A stretch of DNA of 64,000 nucleotides from Liolophura sinensis. Taxonomy: Eukaryota; Mollusca; Polyplacophora; Chitonida; Chitonidae. The notes below the pieces were generated by a model. The model ran no database searches and was not told the origin of the DNA. It saw nothing but the letters and a program-made list of their open reading frames with translations. The position numbers and the translations under genes are program-made. Each line of letters opens with the position of its first letter. The first letter of the stretch is position 1. The stretch is from the NCBI RefSeq assembly GCF_032854445.1, contig NC_088295.1, forward strand, positions 83,496,644 through 83,560,643. Direction: 5' to 3'. Positions 1-11,569 of this stretch are shown in pieces.

Positions 1-695
1 GTGAATTAAATGCTTATCTCAGCAATGTGACCACGCCCAAGTCTGTCCACCCTTTGTCACATATATACATACAATCTCTGACTTCGCATAGTTTAATTCT
101 ATCTGAGCACAATTTGACTTTGAAGACCTTTTCAGTGCAAAAGGCTGCATTTCAAATGATGACCTTTGTAGCGCATTCCAACACTGTGGAGCTCATCTGT
201 TTCAGTTTGACCTGAACGCACATGTGCACTCGACCAGTAAGTAACACTTCCACCTAATTAATTCTGAATAATTGACAGAATTAAATAAATTTCTGTCAGG
301 GTCGTATCATGGAGTAATAGGCAGAATTAAATGAATTTCATTTTATGACTGAAATTAAGACTACAAAGCTTCAAATTCAGTGCTCTACAAGGCTTAAAAT
401 CAGTGCTCTAAAGGGCTCCAAATTCAACCATTATAAGAGAATTTAACTGGACACGCATACCATAATGATTTAAGCTTACATGTATGTTATACACTGATAA
501 CTATCACCAGTGGATGGAGGCAACTGGTTTTATATTTGCTACAAATTCAGATCTTAACATATACTGAACAAGAAAAGAAGTTTCACATTTGGAGAATTAT
601 ATTGAAAATGGGTAGTGCAAGATAGCTGACATGGGCACAAAGTAAGACATGAAGTTTCTCTTTTGTTCAGAACATCATTTTGAGGGAGTACTTAC
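1..695. other. Presumed intron sequence, nothing recognised
   Basis: AT-rich sequence with short direct repeats such as ggcttaaaatcagtgctcta-like phrases near 370-420. No coding exon, SINE or RNA gene is supported. Confidence 0.4.
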
Positions 696-722
696 CAAGC
701 GTGGGAGATGCACTTGATGTAG
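696..722 (-). CDS. Possible 27-nt internal exon of the Ser/Thr-rich secreted or membrane gene (partial)
   Basis: On the minus strand the polypyrimidine/AG of caatttcag precedes 27 nt that end at a strong donor, ttg|gtaagt. Read in the only phase that joins the signal-peptide exon at 16277-16676 (which leaves one base, G), it encodes ATSSASPTL and again leaves one base. The Ser/Thr/Pro composition continues that of the first exon, and the phase matches at both ends. If the link is real, the intron between them is about 15.5 kb and the gene runs on past the left edge of the window. A chance pair of splice-like sites cannot be excluded for so short an exon. Confidence 0.4.
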
Positions 723-1008
723 CTGAAATTGAACAAAAACAAACTTAGTTCTGAATGAATGAATGGTAATGGTTTAAATTCCATTTCAACAACATGGCAG
801 CCACATTGTGTTGAGTCCATGTTTAAACCAGATGAGACGTAATTAATTTTGAGGATTCAGGTCACCAGATTGACCAATGAAGCAATTAACTCATGTAAAT
901 TTAATTAAAATATAACCTGTACATGTTGATCTGGGGTTAAATTACGCCACACTTTTATTAGATGCAAGCTCTGTATGGTGTGATTATCAATCACCCATTA
1001 TAACAGGC

Positions 1009-2660
1009 ACAAACTGTATCAGCTACAAACTAAATCTGCCACAAACTGTTAAACTGCAAACTGCATCAGCCGCAAACTGCATCAGCCACAAACTGTTAAA
1101 CTGCCAACTGCATCAGCCACAAACTGTTAAACTGCCAACTGCATCAGCCACAAACTGTAAAACTGCAAACTGCATCAGCCACAAACTGTTAAACTGCAAA
1201 CTGCATCAGCCACAAACTGCATCAGCCACAAACTGTTAAACTGCCAACTGCATCAGCCACAAACTGTTAAACTGCCAACTGCATCAGCCACAAACTGTTA
1301 AACTGCCAACTGCATCAGCCACAAACTGTTAAACTGCCAACTGCATCAGCCACAAACTGTAAAACTGCCAACTGTATCAGCCACAAACTGTCAAACTGCC
1401 AACTGCATCAGCCACAAACTGTCAAACTGCCAACTGCATCAGCCACAAACTGTTAAACTGCAAACTGCATCAGCCACAAACTGTTAAACTGCTAACTGCA
1501 TCAGCCACAAACTGTAAAACTGCCAACTGTATCAGCCACAAACTGTTAAACTGCCAACTGCATCAGCCACAAACTGTTAAACTGCCAACTGCATCAGCCA
1601 CAAACTGTAAAAACTGCCAACTGTATCAGCCACAAACTGTTAAACTGCAAACTGCATCAGCCACAAACTGTTAAACTGCCAACTGCATCAGCCACAAACT
1701 GTAAAACTGCAAACTGCATCAGCCACAAACTGTTAAACTGCAAACTGCATCAGCCACAAACTGCATCAGCCACAAACTGTTAAACTGCCAACTGCATCAG
1801 CCACAAACTGTTAAACTGCCAACTGCATCAGCCACAAACTGCATCAGCCACAAACTGTTAAACTGCCAACTGCATCAGCCACAAACTGTTAAACTGCCAA
1901 CTGCATCAGCCACAAACTGTTAAACTGCCAACTGTATCAGCCACAAACTGTTAAACTGCAAACTGCATCAGCCACAAACTGTTAAACTGCCAACTGCATC
2001 AGCCACAAACTGTAAAACTGCAAACTGCATCAGCCACAAACTGTTAAACTGCAAACTGCATCAGCCACAAACTGCATCAGCCACAAACTGTTAAACTGCA
2101 AACTGCATCAGCCACAAACTGTTAAACTGCCAACTGCATCAGCCACAAACTGTTAAACTGCCAACTGCATCAGCCACAAACTGTTAAACTGCCAACTGCA
2201 TCAGCCACAAACTGTAAAACTGCCAACTGTATCAGCCACAAACTGTTAAACTGCCAACTGCATCAGCCACAAACTGTTAAACTGCCAACTGCATCAGCCA
2301 CAAACTGTTAAACTGCAAACTGCATCAGCCACAAACTGTTAAACTGCTAACTGCATCAGCCACAAACTGTAAAACTGCCAACTGTATCAGCCACAAACTG
2401 TTAAACTGCCAACTGCATCAGCCACAAACTGTTAAACTGCCAACTGCATCAGCCACAAACTGTAAAACTGCCAACTGTATCAGCCACAAACTGTTAAACT
2501 GCAAACTGCATCAGCCACAAACTGTTAAACTGCCAACTGCATCAGCCACAAACTGTAAAACTGCAAACTGCATCAGCCACAAACTGTTAAACTGCAAACT
2601 GCATCAGCCACAAACTGTAAAACTGCCAAATGTATCAGCCACAATTTACATCAGCTACAA
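1009..2660. repeat. 31-bp minisatellite array (about 1.65 kb)
   Basis: The array consists of two alternating half-units: a 16-mer catcagccacaaactg and a 15-mer ttaaactgccaactg, giving a 31-bp period. In places the 16-mer is doubled without the 15-mer (for example near 1201, 1760, 1835 and 2065). Variants include gcaaactg, gctaactg, tgtaaaactg and gtatcagcc. Longer blocks recur with the same variant order; for example, the rare gctaactg variant appears near 1491 and again near 2346. The array lies in the presumed large intron and has no open reading frame of note, since 31 is not a multiple of three. Confidence 0.97.
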
Positions 2661-3449
2661 ACTGTATCAGCCAGTAATATTACCATACCATAATGTAAGA
2701 GACCAAGTCTTGAATTTTGTACTTTATAGTACCTGTAATTAATATGGACACAAAGCATCCACAATGACAAAATATTGAGTTTTACATTTATATCCAAAAT
2801 ATGAGACATCCTGAACATTTATCTTAACAATGCCCTGGATGTTACTGGATGCTATTTATGACATAAGCAACATCTGTAAATTGTTAAGGCAAGCTAAAAC
2901 AGTGAAACTTATTTTTACATGCCATAAATGAAGAAAAGATTACAGAAAAACATATTTTATAAACACTCGGAAGCCACATACATGGCCTACAAATTCTAGA
3001 TATTTTACAGCCCACTACAAACCCCACTTTGACAGGCTTGGACATCTCCATAAAGATGAAAGGAAAACAAATGATTGATTCCATGACAACAGAGCTCTAT
3101 GCATGTCCCAAGCTACAGAATTAGTAACCTTACTAGGTCAACATCGACAGACACAGATGTATTATAAGTCTGATGCTATATGTCAAAGAAAATTGAGGCT
3201 TTCACAGTAACTGGCATTGATACTGAATACACGCATAATTTACAACCACCAATATTCCACAAACTATGAAGCATTTTGTCAAAAATAAAGCTGACAAAAA
3301 CACATCCTATTAAATTATTCAAAAACTAAAAGTAATCTAATAAACCCTGCCTATATTGTTAACCACATACCCATTTGATTTTGTGGACTGGTTCTATCAA
3401 CATGTCATCAGTGGGAAAGGCCTAACAAAACGATTATTCAAAATCAAGA
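2661..3449. other. Unique AT-rich spacer between arrays
   Basis: No coding exon, RNA gene or mobile element is recognised here. Short ORFs on both strands look like chance. Confidence 0.5.
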
Positions 3450-3454
3450 AACAA

Positions 3455-4402
3455 AATAACTCAGGAGTACTGTCCAATGCTTCAGTGTTCAGTCACAGAC
3501 TGGCGAGTACCCACAGTTACCACCTTTGTCACGGTGTTAATTCAACAATCTGGTGAGTACCCACAGTTACCACCTTTGTCACGGTGTTAAGTCAACAGAC
3601 TGGTGAGTACCCACAGCTACCACCTTTTTCCTTGTGTTATGTTAACTGACTGTTGAGTACCCACAAAATAAGCCAGGAGTACTGTCCAATACTTCAGTGT
3701 TCAGTCACAGTGTTAAGTCAACAGACTGGCGAGTACCCACAGTTACCACCTTTGTCATGGTGTTAAGTCAACAGACTGGTGAGTACCCACAGTTACCACC
3801 TTTGTCACAGTGTTAATTCAACAATCTGGTGAGTACCCACAGTTACCACCTTTGTCACGGTGTTAAGTCAACAGACTGGTGAGTACCCACAGCTACCACC
3901 TTTTTCCTTGTGTTATGTTAACTGACTGTTGAGTACCCACAGCTACCACCTTTGTCACGGTGTTAATTCAACAGACTGGTGAGTACCCACAGTTACCACC
4001 TTTGTCCTTGTGTTGAGTCAACAATCTGGTGAGTATCCACAGTTACCACCTTTGTCCTTGTGTTAAGTCAACAGATTGGTGAGTACCCACAGTTACCACC
4101 TTTGTCACCGTGTTATGTTAACAGACTGTTGAGTACCCACAGTTGCCAACTTTGTCATGGTGTTAAGTCAACAGACTGGTGAGTACCCACAGTTACCACC
4201 TTTGTCACGGTGTTAAGTCAACAAACTGGTGAGTACCCCCAGTTACCACCTTTGTCACGGTGTTAAGTCAACAGACTGGTGAGTACCCACAGTTACCACC
4301 TTTGTCCTTGTGTTAAGTCAACAGACTGGTGAGTACCCACAGTTACCACCTTTGTCACGGTGTTAAGTCAACAGACTGGTGAGTACCCACAGTCACCACC
4401 TT
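3455..4402. repeat. 50-bp minisatellite array carrying a splice-donor-like motif in each unit
   Basis: About 18 copies of a 50-bp unit start with tggtgagtacccacagttac, continue cacctttgtcacggtgttaa and end gtcaacagac. Variants include tttttccttg for tttgtcacgg and gactgttgag for gactggtgag. A 40-60 bp flanking phrase (ggagtactgtccaatgcttc followed by agtgttcagtcacag) occurs at 3464 and again near 3672. This shows that the array has duplicated a larger block: the stretch 3540-3665 recurs at about 3825-3952. Each unit contains GGTGAGTAC on the plus strand. Confidence 0.95.
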
Positions 4403-6210
4403 TCTCTCATCATATTTGCTCTAAAAGGGCAATGCAGGTGAAAAGCAATGACCACAGGTCATTGTCCTCAAAATGCCCTTCAGTGAAAGTTTATCTGAGC
4501 TTTGTGGAGATGAAGTCATGGTAGCTTTAATACCTGACCATCTGTTTTATACCTTCCCAGTTAAATGAATTACCATGCAACTGTATACAGGTCCATCATC
4601 AGGTATAAATCACTGTATGGCTTACTGTAATTCACATAACGAATTCATGTTGGCTTGCTTATATTATTTGGGAATTTACTTCTTGAAATGAAAACAATAA
4701 AGACATATAAATCTGCTCATAAATTGTCTTCATTTTGGTTGCAATTACAAGACAACACATTTTCATTATGCAAGAAAACAATCAATCAGTGAGCTAATTC
4801 ATGATGCTGACACTTCAGTCGGATGATAAGACAGGATGTGCTGTGTTAGATTTATACATATGGCAAGTCGAAAGTTCTACGCACATTTTCAAAGGAAGTG
4901 TGCCACATGGCATACTGAGCAATCAATATCGCAGCCAGCTGGCACATTTCCCACAATGCCACCAGGCAAGCTGCACGCTCGTGACCATCACAAGTGCACC
5001 CACACAAAGTCTAATTTACTGTAGCTTGAAATGTTGAAATTAAGTCTTCCATTACCCAGCCAGGTATGCTTTGTGTTTTAAATCAAACGGCAAGGTTCTG
5101 ATAAAAATCAGTTCCTGGTTAACCACACGTAACTTCTGTTCTAAAGGGAACTTTATACCCCTTAGTGTACTGGGATGTAATCGGAGCCGAGCACCTAAAC
5201 TGGGAATTTATGCATCTATTGACTTCATTTATCGAGGGCTGATGACTGCTTGTGTAAATAACTGACAATGTACGTCAATGACTCAATTCTATCAAACAGG
5301 TGGGAATTCATCACCAAAATAACTTCACAATGACAACCCAGGATAGCTGGTAACACTCTCTTTATATCCATAGGACAATACTTTGTCTGGAATCTTAACA
5401 TCACAACATCAAAATATTTGTACGTATTTAGAAGCTTATAGCATAATGAAGGACCAATATAAAATGGGTGGAGAAAGAACACTTCCCGGAGCAAACCACC
5501 AAGATTGGACATGTTATAATTGTAAGCTTTACCACAGGTCGCAGAGGTGGCACATTGGTGGAAATTAGCAATAACCTAAGAACAAAAGAAGCAGGGCAAT
5601 CTTGAAAATTACAATGTCTGTGTTACATACTAAACCCACAGCTCACCCATGGCTATTACCTGCATACAGGTAAGTAGATGTATATGTATTATCTACCAGT
5701 ACATGCACTTGTAGTAAACCGTGATACATCAAAGTGCTAGCGTGTCAGATAAAACTGCAAATCAGGAAGTAAGCTGTACACCAGTCATTATCCTGAACTA
5801 AGCCAGGTCAACAAGCTGGTGTGTATTACAGAATACGCGGTTATTCTGTCCTCTCTCAACATGCAATGAAACATTTAATACGTTACAGACAAAACACACT
5901 AATGATAAAAGGTATCTACACCTATGGGGATTGCCTTGTAAATACCGCATACCCCTCCACCAGGTTGGTCACCTCAATGAAAAACAACTAAATCCTTCCT
6001 AAGCCATTCATCATGAGTTCATTTGCACACTGTAAGTGTATGTAGCCTACAGCTGCATCTGAAATATCTGTAGAGCCTTGTTGAAACAGCACTATTTGTT
6101 AGTAACATTAACTAGCATACTATTGTACAATCACCTGAAAACAGGACATATTCCAGTCAAACAAAACTGTAGCATTTGGGGACAATTCCACAAAATCATT
6201 TCTGACTTTT
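4403..6210. other. Presumed intron, nothing recognised
   Basis: AT-rich, largely unique sequence. The overlapping ORFs of 60-95 codons between 4801 and 5568 have no recognisable domain and lie on both strands, so I treat them as chance. Confidence 0.4.
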
Positions 6211-6214
6211 GTGT

Positions 6215-9200
6215 AAAGGTACAATGAGGATTTCCTATCTACCAACTGTGTAAGTGTACAGTGAGGTTGTCCTATCTGTAAAATGTGTAAGTGCACAGTA
6301 AAAATGTCCTATCGGTCAACTGTGTAAGTGCACAGCAAGAACGACGTATCTGCCAAATGTGTAAGTGTAGAGTTAGCTTGTCCTGTCTGCCAACTGTGTA
6401 AGGGTACTGTGAGGATGTCCTATCTGTCAACTGTGTAAGTGTACAGTGAGGGTGTTCTATCTGTCAACTGTGTAAATGTACAGTGAGGATGTCCTATCTG
6501 TCAACTGTGTAAGTGCACAGTGAAAATGTCCTATCTGTCAACTGTGTAAGTGCACAGTAAGAATGACGTATCTGCCAAATGTGTAAGCGTACAGTGAGAT
6601 TGTCCTATCTGCCAAATACATAAGTGTACAGTGAGGTTGTCCTATCTGCCAAATGCATAAGTGTACAGTGAGGTTGTCCTATATGCCAAATGCATAAGTG
6701 TACAGTGAGGATGTCCTATCTGTCAACTGTGTAAGTGTACAGTGAGAATGTCCTATCTGTTAACTGTGTAAGTGTACAGTGAGGATGTCCTATCTGTCAA
6801 CTGTGTAAGTGCACAGTGAAAATGTCCTATCTGCCAAATGTGTAAGAGTACAGTGAGGATGTCCTATCTGCCAAATGCCTAAGTGTACAGTGAGGATGTC
6901 CAATCTGTCAACTCTGCAAGTGTACTGTGAGGAGGTTCAATCTATCAACTCTGCAAGTGTACAGGATGTGTGAGGATGACGTATCTGCCAAATGTGTAAG
7001 TGTACAGTGAGATTGTCCTATCTGCCAAATGCATAAGTGTACAGTGAGGTTGTCCTATCTGTCAAATGCATAAGTGTACAGTGAGGGTGTCCTATCTGTC
7101 AACTGTGTAAGTGGACTGTGAGGGTGTCTTATCCGTCAACTGTGTAAGTGTACAGTGAGGATGTCCTATCTGTCAACTGTGTAAGCATACAGTGGGGATG
7201 TCCTATCTGTCAACTGTGTAAAAGTACAGTGAGGATGTCCTATCTGTCAACTGTGTAAGTGTACAGTGAAAATGTCCTATCTGTCAACTGTGTAAATGTA
7301 CAAAGAGGATTTCCTATCGGTCAACTGTGTAAGTGCACAGCAAGAACGACGTATCTGCCAAATGTGTAAGCGTACTGTGAGGATGTCCTATCTGTCAACT
7401 GTGTGAGCATACTGCGGGGGTGTCCTATCTGTCAACTGTGTAAAAGTACAGTGGGGATGTCCTATCCGTCAACTGTGTAAAAGTACAGTGAGGATGTCCT
7501 ATCTGTCAACTGTGTAAATGTACAATGAGGATTTCCTATCTGTCAACTGTGTAAGTGCACAGCAAGAACGACGTATCTGCCAAATGTGTAAGTGTACAGT
7601 GAGGATGTCCTATCTGTCAACTGTGTAAGCATACTGCAGGGGTGTCCTATCTGTCAACTGTGTAAAAGTACAGTGGGGATGTCCTATCTGTCAACTGTGT
7701 AAAAGTACAGTGAGGATGTCCTATCCGTCAACTGTGTAAGTGCACAGTGAAAATGTCCTATCTGTCAACTGTGTAAATGTACAATGAGGATGTCCTATCT
7801 GTCAACTGTGTAAGCATACTGTGAGGATATCCTATCTGTCAACTGTGTAAATGTACAGTGAGGATGTCCTATCTGTCAACTGTGTAGGTGTACAGTGAGG
7901 ATGTTCTATCTGTCAACTGTGTAAGTGCACAGTAAGAATGACGTATCTGCCAAATGTGTAAGTGTACAGTGAGGATGACGTATCTGCCAAATGTGTAAGT
8001 GTACAGTGAGGATGTCCTATCTGTCAACTGTGTAAATGCACAGTAAGAATGACTCATCTGCCAAATCTGTAAGTGCACGGTGAGGTTGTCCTGTCAACTG
8101 TGTAAATGTACAGTGAGGATGTCCTATCTGTCAACTGTGTAAGTGTACAGTGAGGATGTCCTACCTGTCAACTGTATAAATATACAGTGAGGATGTCCTA
8201 TGTGTCAAATGTGTAAGTGTACAGTGAGGATGTCCTATGTGTCAACTGTGTAAGTGGACTGTGAGGGTGTCTTATCCGTCAACTGTGTAAGTGTACAGTG
8301 AGGATGTCCTATCTGTCAACTGTGTAAGCATACAGTGGGGATGTCCTATCTGTCAACTGTGTAAAAGTACAGTGAGGATGTCCTATCTGTCAACTGTGTA
8401 AGTGTACAGTGAAAATGTCCTATCTGTCAACTGTGTAAATGTACAAAGAGGATTTCCTATCGGTCAACTGTGTAAGTGCACAGCAAGAACGACGTATCTG
8501 CCAAATGTGTAAGCGTACTGTGAGGATGTCCTATCTGTCAACTGTGTGAGCATACTGCGGGGGTGTCCTATCTGTCAACTGTGTAAAAGTACAGTGGGGA
8601 TGTCCTATCCGTCAACTGTGTAAAAGTACAGTGAGGATGTCCTATCTGTCAAATGTGTAAAAGTACAGTGGGGATGTCCTATCTGTCAACTGTGTAAAAG
8701 TACAGTGAGGATGTCCTATCTGTCAACTGTGTAAATGTACAATGAGGATTTCCTATCTGTCAACTGTGTAAGTGCACAGCAAGAACGACGTATCTGCCAA
8801 ATGTGTAAGTGTACAGTGAGGATGTCCTATCTGTCAACTGTGTAAGCATACTGCAGGGGTGTCCTATCTGTCAACTGTGTAAAAGTACAGTGGGGATGTC
8901 CTATCTGTCAACTGTGTAAAAGTACAGTGAGGATGTCCTATCCGTCAACTGTGTAAGTGCACAGTGAAAATGTCCTATCTGTCAACTGTGTAAATGTACA
9001 ATGAGGATGTCCTATCTGTCAACTGTGTAAGCATACTGTGAGGATATCCTATCTGTCAACTGTGTAAATGTACAGTGAGGATGTCATATCTGTCAACTGT
9101 GTAGGTGTACAGTGAGGATGTTCTATCTGTCAACTGTGTAAGTGCACAGTAAGAATGACGTATCTGCCAAATGTGTAAGTGTACAGTGAGGATGACGTAT

Positions 9201-10200
9201 CTGCCAAATGTGTAAGTGTACAGTGAGGATGTCCTATCTGTCAACTGTGTAAATGCACAGTAAGAATGACTCATCTGCCAAATCTGTAAGTGCACGGTGA
9301 GGTTGTCCTGTCAACTGTGTAAATGTACAGTGAGGATGTCCTATCTGTCAACTGTGTAAGTGTACAGTGAGGATGTCCTACCTGTCAACTGTATAAATAT
9401 ACAGTGAGGATGTCCTATGTGTCAAATGTGTAAGTGTACAGTGAGGATGTCCTATGTGTCAACTGTGTAAGCATACTGCAAGGGGATCCTATCTGTCAAC
9501 TGTGTAAGTGTACAGTGAGGATGTCCTATCTGTCAACTGTGTAAGTGTACAGTGAGGATGTCCTATCTGTCAACTGTATAAGTGTACAGTGAGGATGTCC
9601 TATGTGCCAACTGTGTAAGTGTACAGTGAGGATGTCCTATCTGTCAACTGTGTAAGTGTACAGTGAGGATGTCCTATCTGTCAACTGTGTAAGTGTACAG
9701 TGAGGATGTCCTATCTGTCAACTGTATAAGTGTACTGTGAGGATGTCGTATCTGTCAACTGTGTAAGTGTACAGTGAGGATGTCCTATCTGTCAACTGTA
9801 TAAGTGTACAGTGAGGATGTCCTATCCGTCAACTGTGTAAGTGTACAGTGAGGATGTCCTATCTGTCAACTGTATAAGTGTACAGTGAGGATGTCCTATG
9901 TGCCAACTGTGTAAATGTACAGTGAGGATGTCCTATCTGTCAACTGTGTAAGTGTACAGTGAGGATGTCCTATCTGTCAACTGTGTAATTGTAGAAGTGA
10001 GGATGTCCTATCTGTCAACTGTGTAATTGTAGAAGTGAGGATGTCCTATGTGCCAACTGTGTAAGTGTACAGTGAGGATGTCCTATCTGTCAACTGTGTA
10101 AATGTACAGTGAGGATGTCCTATCTGTCAACTGTGTAAGCATACTGCGGGGGTGTCCTATTTGTCAACTGTGTAAATGTACTGTGAGGATGTCTTACTTG
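6215..10200. repeat. 37-bp minisatellite array, about 4 kb, with an internal ~1.15-kb block duplication
   Basis: About 107 copies of a 37-bp unit begin gtgtacagtgaggatgtcct and continue atctgtcaactgtgtaa. Variation is concentrated at a few positions (gtcaact versus gccaaat; gtgtac, gcacag, gcatac or aagtac; aggatg, aaaatg, gggatg or gaatgacgt). The segment 7111-8253 is followed by a near copy at 8254-9470 with the same order of variants, for example gtggactgtgagggtgtctt at 7111 and 8254 and acctgtcaactgtataaata near 8163 and 9379. The second copy is about 74 bp (two units) longer. The right end (9471-10200) is the most homogeneous part. Confidence 0.97.
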
Positions 10201-10511
10201 TGAGTATGTAAATTTAGACCTACAGTAAACATGTCACAATTGTGAACTTTCTGAATTTAATAAAGTGTTTTATATCATCTTCCACATTCGGTGGAGTTGC
10301 ACAACATGGCAAAATGTCTATCATGGTTTATCTGTTGATACCAGGAAGGTCAACCTTTAATTCTGAGCTAGCTTGACATTAAGGCCATTCATATCAAGGT
10401 TTGGATTAAAATCTCCAAACAAATACATGCTCACAGGTTTGGACAGGTCCTGTCAAAAAGCGTTTTATCTTAGGGAGTGCTGTGTGAAAATCTGACCCAT
10501 TTTACAGGTAG

Positions 10512-10853
10512 TCCATTGTTCATTTCAATGAAGGGATACAGATACCACTGACCATGACATTTGAAGACTCTGATTCAGGAAAGGGTGAAAATGAGGTAGA
10601 AATTGACGCCAGCAGCACTGCTTCAGCTGGTGTATATGCAGTGTCTGACTGTGATCATGATGGCCAATGTCCAGAAAGTGCACAACCTTCACCAGCTGCC
10701 ACGTCTTTTCAATTAACTGAAGTTTAGCCCATCAGTACCATCCACAATGTGAAGGAGTTTACCTGGGTATTGGTGACATATGGCAACTGGTGCAAAAGAC
10801 CATTTGTTATCTTTACTGAGAATGTGTACAACCATAGACGATGACCTGGAAGA
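10512..10853 (+). pseudogene. Decayed or retrocopied ORF with one in-frame stop and a poly(A)-like 3' end
   Basis: From 10512 an open frame gives an ATG at 10554 and an acidic, Ser-rich 57-residue peptide (it begins MTFEDSDSGKGENEVEID) that stops at a TAG at 10725-10727. The same frame then continues for 41 more codons (PISTIHNVKEFTWVLVTYG at its start) to a TGA at 10851-10853. Some 300 bp downstream lie AATAAA (11169-11174) and two A-rich runs (11175-11201), as expected of an mRNA 3' end or a retrocopy. It lies on the opposite strand inside the presumed large intron of the minus-strand gene. I do not recognise the family. It could also be an intact 57-residue short ORF or chance. Confidence 0.35.
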
Positions 10854-11416
10854 GCCTTTTCTTAGGCGCAAAGGCCTCAAGAAAAATTGTTATCCCAACC
10901 AGCATCACAAGGCACTCATAGATATTTACCAAATTTTTGCACACTAAAAGATCCAGAAAAACTTTGATGGAAACTTCTGACATTTCTCAATAGATGCAAC
11001 TACTACACTGTATATATGGCCCATTTAATTACAATGTGTGATGTCAGGATCGATCTTTTGTCCCAGGTCTTTTGCTTCACAAGTACATTTTTAAGTCTGA
11101 ATAATTTTCTTCTTGCTACAACACCTTGTCAAGTCATCTGCTGAATTATCACACAGGTTTTATGAAAATAAACTGAAAAAAATGACAGAAAAAAAAAACT
11201 GGGAGAAGCTGTGTTTCCAATGGTTTATGTAATGATTATATGTGGACAATGTGAGCCGCAAGCATGGGGTGTGTTCAAAAACTGGTTTGTCAAGGGTACT
11301 CCATCGAACGCCTTCATTCTAAGTTTGTCAAATTTTACAATGAATATAACACCCTCGTTGGCAGGTATGGACAGAGTGTTCAGAATCTTTGGTGATCTGC
11401 TTTGTGATCAACCTCA

Positions 11417-11564
11417 TAGACGGCGCTCTTATCCCTATGTACATATCTATCGCGTACATGGTATTTAACAACATAGATGGCGCTGGTTGCCGAGTGTAAC
11501 CGTCTATCTTATAGACAGCTTTTGTACTGACCAGCATGTCATGTGTAAGATCTTAGATGGCGCC
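11417..11564 (+). promoter_or_regulatory. Cluster of three CTCF-core-like motifs
   Basis: TAGACGGCGCT (11417), TAGATGGCGCT (11474) and TAGATGGCGCC (11554) lie within 150 bp, all in the same orientation. AGATGGCGC / AGGTGGCGC is the core bound by CTCF in insects and resembles the vertebrate core. The surroundings are AT-rich, so three GC-rich cores stand out. Function as an insulator is inference only. Confidence 0.35.
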
Positions 11565-11569
11565 TCTTG

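Noticed and set aside
7869-9295. Two similar minus-strand ORFs (MHLQIWQMSH...)
   Set aside because: They are translations of the duplicated 37-bp minisatellite; the unit length is not a multiple of three and no gene signals accompany them.
1009-10200. Repeat arrays as CRISPR
   Set aside because: Units are directly adjacent with no unique spacers, and the window is clearly eukaryotic.
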